Source of the DNA: G963677085 sp963677085
GTDB lineage: Bacteria; Planctomycetota; Planctomycetia; Pirellulales; Thermoguttaceae
Length of the DNA: 64,000 nucleotides
Assembly: GCA_963677085.2 (NCBI GenBank)
Contig: CAXXFH010000004.1
Coordinates: 2,418,001-2,482,000, forward strand
Reading direction: 5' to 3'
Part shown: positions 62,151 through 64,000 of the stretch, piece by piece
Layout of the letters: the number at the start of each line of letters is the position of its first letter
Numbering within the stretch: the first letter of the stretch is position 1
Made by a program: the position numbers and the translations under genes
Notes under the pieces: generated by a model
Database searches by the model: none
What the model saw: only the letters and a program-made list of their open reading frames with translations
Told to the model about the DNA's origin: nothing

Positions 62151-63281
62151 CTACGCCGGTTGGGCCGGCGATGCGTGGTGCCGACGATGCCATCGCTCGC
62201 TGAGCCAGCATCCCATCCGCCATAGCTGGCCACGTGCAGCCACCCGCGGGACATGCCGGTAGGCGTAACTCGCCTCGAAATCGGTGGCCGCTTGCTCCCC
62301 GATGGCCGCCGCATCGAGGGCAAACTCATACTGGCAGTCCGAATGGCCGAACGAGTCCTCGATCAGCCGGGCAATAAGCACCTCAGCCAAGGGCCAATCG
62401 GCCAAAGCAGGATCCGTGGCCGTCCACAGCCCACGCACGTGGTCCTGGTAGTGGGTGCCGTAGGCGACAGCAATTGGGCGATCGTCGAGCGTGAGGGTGC
62501 TTATATCGAGGCAGCCATGGCGGACCAGGGCTTCGTCGAGGTCGTGGCGGTAGGCTTCCACATCGGTTGCGGCCGACAACTCGGCGTCGGCGAAAAAGCC
62601 GAGGCTTCCGGCGCCGATCCATTCGTGCTCGGCCGACAGCCGGGCCGTGGGTGTTTCGATATCGCCGCGTGCAACACCTTCGGGCCGCTCGCGGCGCAAA
62701 TCCAGGCAACCGTGCCGTTGAAGTCCGTCGAGAGCTTGGGCGATACGCGATTTCCACTCGGCCGGCCGACCGTGCCAGTAAGACGACCAACTGGTCGAGG
62801 TGTCGACCGTTGGCGCCCGTCGCCAAGCGGTTTTCTGGAAGGTCCACCCCAGGCGGTGCATTGCGGCCGCAGTACGACCGTGGTCGTGGCCGTCGGCATC
62901 GACGCCGCGAAGGTCCACGATGTCCCAATCGCGTTGCGTTTGATGCACGTGGCGCAAGGCGGCGGTCAAGGTAGCCGTAGGGTTGGGACCCACGGGACCG
63001 TACCAGACGCCGCCCGGGGGCAACGGATAGGTGAGCACGCGCATCGTGCCTAACGGAGTCGCCTGCGAGAGAACCACCAGCGGAAGAATCCCCACGGCAC
63101 GCCCGCTGCTGAAGACCACCAGTGCCCGCAGTCGGGCATCCGGGTGGTGTTGGCAGAAGACTTCCAGCCAATCGAGCGACTGGAAGAAGGTCGCCCGCCG
63201 GGTTTGCGGCAACAGCGAACCAAACACTAAGCGGTATCCGCCCAGTTCCAAGATGTCGTTAATTTCTTCGACGCGTATCAT
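62151..63281 (-). CDS. FemAB/BioF2-like GNAT acyltransferase
   Basis: 376 residues of the GNAT-fold class named FemAB or BioF2-like (Acetyltransf_6). TFFQSLDWLEVFCQHHPDARLRALVVFSSGRAVGILPLVV begins the first lobe. The second lobe contains LTLDDRPIAVAYGTHYQDHVRGLWTATDP and ALADWPLAEVLIARLIEDSFGHSDCQYEFALDA, with the typical GxxPxx-type handle replaced by DWPLAEVLI. Proteins of this group transfer acyl or aminoacyl groups in polysaccharide or peptidoglycan building. A similar gene is read divergently from 63777. The start at 63281 is the first ATG, with no strong ribosome site. Confidence 0.8.
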   Translation of the reverse strand: MIRVEEINDILELGGYRLVFGSLLPQTRRATFFQSLDWLEVFCQHHPDARLRALVVFSSGRAVGILPLVVLSQATPLGTMRVLTYPLPPGGVWYGPVGPNPTATLTAALRHVHQTQRDWDIVDLRGVDADGHDHGRTAAAMHRLGWTFQKTAWRRAPTVDTSTSWSSYWHGRPAEWKSRIAQALDGLQRHGCLDLRRERPEGVARGDIETPTARLSAEHEWIGAGSLGFFADAELSAATDVEAYRHDLDEALVRHGCLDISTLTLDDRPIAVAYGTHYQDHVRGLWTATDPALADWPLAEVLIARLIEDSFGHSDCQYEFALDAAAIGEQAATDFEASYAYRHVPRVAARGQLWRMGCWLSERWHRRHHASPAQPA

Positions 63282-63296
63282 ATCTCAAATCCGCGG

Positions 63297-63319
63297 AAGT
63301 CTGTTTTTCCAACAGACTT
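63297..63319 (-). promoter_or_regulatory. Leader hairpin ahead of the FemAB-like gene
   Basis: Perfect 9-bp stem AAGTCTGTT / AACAGACTT with a 5-base loop. On the gene strand it would fall in the 5' leader, sixteen bases before the start codon. It could be an operator or leader structure; no T-run follows on the gene strand, so attenuation is not claimed. Confidence 0.4.
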
Positions 63320-63672
63320 TTCGAGCGACCAGCGAGAGCGGAGAGCTTGCTTGGGTCCGGCAGCACCGCTTGGGGTGGCGGCCATTTTGGGGTGCCCCCG
63401 TTTTGGGTGGCCCTGCCATCCTGCGCCTTGCTATCCCTTGGGTTTCATTATGCCCTGAATCGCCGCCTGAGTGTGGCAAAATGACAACGCCAAGCGGACG
63501 ATTTTTCGGGCGTCACGCCGGGAAGGCCGCGTTGCAGGTGGGTTGGTGACGATTGCAACGATCCCGCCAGCACGGTTTCCACGGTTTGCGTCCCCCCGCA
63601 CCGGGAAAAAATGCCATTCTTGTTGTGGCGGCCCTTGCTCGTTCCCCAGAGCGTTTGTTCGTGTGGTAGTTC

Positions 63673-63717
63673 GCTTGTCAGCCAGTGGTGTGGAACACGG
63701 GCACACAAACTGCCTGC
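63673..63717. repeat. Dispersed repeat CTTGTCAGCCAGTG
   Basis: Partial copy of the family seen at 71-110 and 62053-62113, in the complementary orientation to the latter. Confidence 0.6.
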
Positions 63718-63776
63718 GCCATCCGTCCGCGCAACGCCAATGAGGTGTGACGCCAACTTCGTAACCCCCAAGAGTC

Positions 63777-64000
63777 ATGCAACAAGAGTCGATTACCTCG
63801 CTTGAAGATCTCCGCACGGCCGCTCCCCTGTGGGACGACCTCTGGTGGCGGAGCGACATTGCCTCGCCGTTGCTGCGCGCCGAGTTGGTCGCTCGTTGGG
63901 TAGAGCATTTTCGCCCCAAGGGCGAATTTCGTGCCGTGGTGGTTCGGCACCAGGATCAATACGTTGCCGCTTTGCCGATGGTGCGCGGTTCGCAGTGTCG
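63777..64000 (+). CDS. FemAB-like acyltransferase, 5' part only
   Basis: An open frame begins at the ATG at 63777 and runs off the window end without a stop (74 residues). It reads LEDLRTAAPLWDDLWWRSDIASPLLRAELVARWVEHF and then FRAVVVRHQDQYVAALPMV. This matches the first lobe of the FemAB/BioF2-like class, parallel to the divergent neighbour (FFQSLDWLEVF ... LRALVVFSSGRAVGILPLVV). It is therefore probably a second acyltransferase of the same cluster. Confidence 0.7.
   Translation, partial: MQQESITSLEDLRTAAPLWDDLWWRSDIASPLLRAELVARWVEHFRPKGEFRAVVVRHQDQYVAALPMVRGSQC

Larger units (their letters stand above)
63282..63776. other. Divergent intergenic region, 495 bp
   Basis: Between two divergent acyltransferase genes. 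A perfect hairpin AAGTCTGTT-TTTCC-AACAGACTT (63297-63319) lies 16 bases before the left gene. A copy of the CTTGTCAGCCAGTG repeat lies at 63673-63717. A G/T-rich stretch lies at 63360-63415. No gene is supported. Confidence 0.5.

Noticed and set aside
1..64000. tRNA, rRNA, riboswitch and attachment-site signatures
   Set aside because: I scanned the gaps for T-loop-like GGTTCGA patterns, rRNA cores and direct repeats around tRNA ends and found nothing convincing; a covariance-model search would be needed to exclude small RNAs.

Overview
The window looks like a piece of a planctomycete chromosome, most probably from the Pirellulales side. The base composition is GC-rich. It carries several gene types that are frequent in that group: an ECF sigma factor followed by a FecR/NPCBM protein, a TIGR03067-like protein, a Legionella-type (Lpg1974/BBP7) outer-membrane barrel, a large TPR-CHAT protein, a membrane protein starting with the NPYxAP motif, a very small conserved lipoprotein, and many dispersed palindromic extragenic repeats. 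This assignment is inference from gene content; no rRNA or tRNA gene was seen.

Layout. 0.2-2.4 kb: neuB-neuC (nonulosonate synthesis). 2.6-3.9 kb: an ISAs1-family insertion sequence with perfect ends and a 10-bp target duplication, but a frameshifted transposase. 4.0-5.3 kb: a Tat-exported propeller-like protein. 5.8-17.2 kb: a signalling cluster consisting of an ErcA-like iron alcohol dehydrogenase, a 2681-residue soluble histidine kinase with 19 PAS units, a CheY-like regulator, a receiver-kinase hybrid and a second CheY-like regulator. 17.3-22.7 kb: a membrane protein and an opposing ABC-2 export operon. 23.1-24.5 kb: folC. 24.8-28.9 kb: a DprE1-DprE2-UbiA-flippase operon resembling the pathway to polyprenyl-phosphate arabinose. 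28.9-32.6 kb: an S41 protease and Der GTPase. 33.0-36.9 kb: family 4 uracil-DNA glycosylase, AcuI-like reductase, archease and RtcB. 37.1-42.8 kb: PEBP lipoprotein, DUF434 protein, ATP-dependent PEP carboxykinase, an M20-like protein with an altered active site, and GpgS. 43-47.7 kb: TIGR03067-like protein, OsmC, ChaA-type antiporter and an HtrA-like protease. 48-53.6 kb: ECF sigma, FecR-NPCBM protein, small lipoprotein and RND transporter. 53.7-64 kb: outer-membrane barrel, Tat-exported alpha/beta hydrolase, PilZ protein, TPR-CHAT protein, small lipoprotein, YeaQ-like membrane protein and two divergent FemAB-like acyltransferases, the second cut by the window end.

Working together. The clearest functional units are the overlapping ErcA / giant-PAS-kinase / receiver cluster (5.8-17.2 kb), the tightly packed DprE-UbiA operon, the archease-RtcB RNA ligase pair, the three-gene ABC exporter and the M20-like/GpgS pair. 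The sigma-FecR pair forms a small regulatory unit.

Repeats are the second theme. At least six kinds of short extragenic element recur. One kind, degenerate tandem heptanucleotides (seven tracts, reminiscent of cyanobacterial STRR sequences), lies in gene-boundary regions and in at least two cases runs into the coding sequence. Together with the ErcA-PAS19 cluster it is the best candidate here for something not yet well described.
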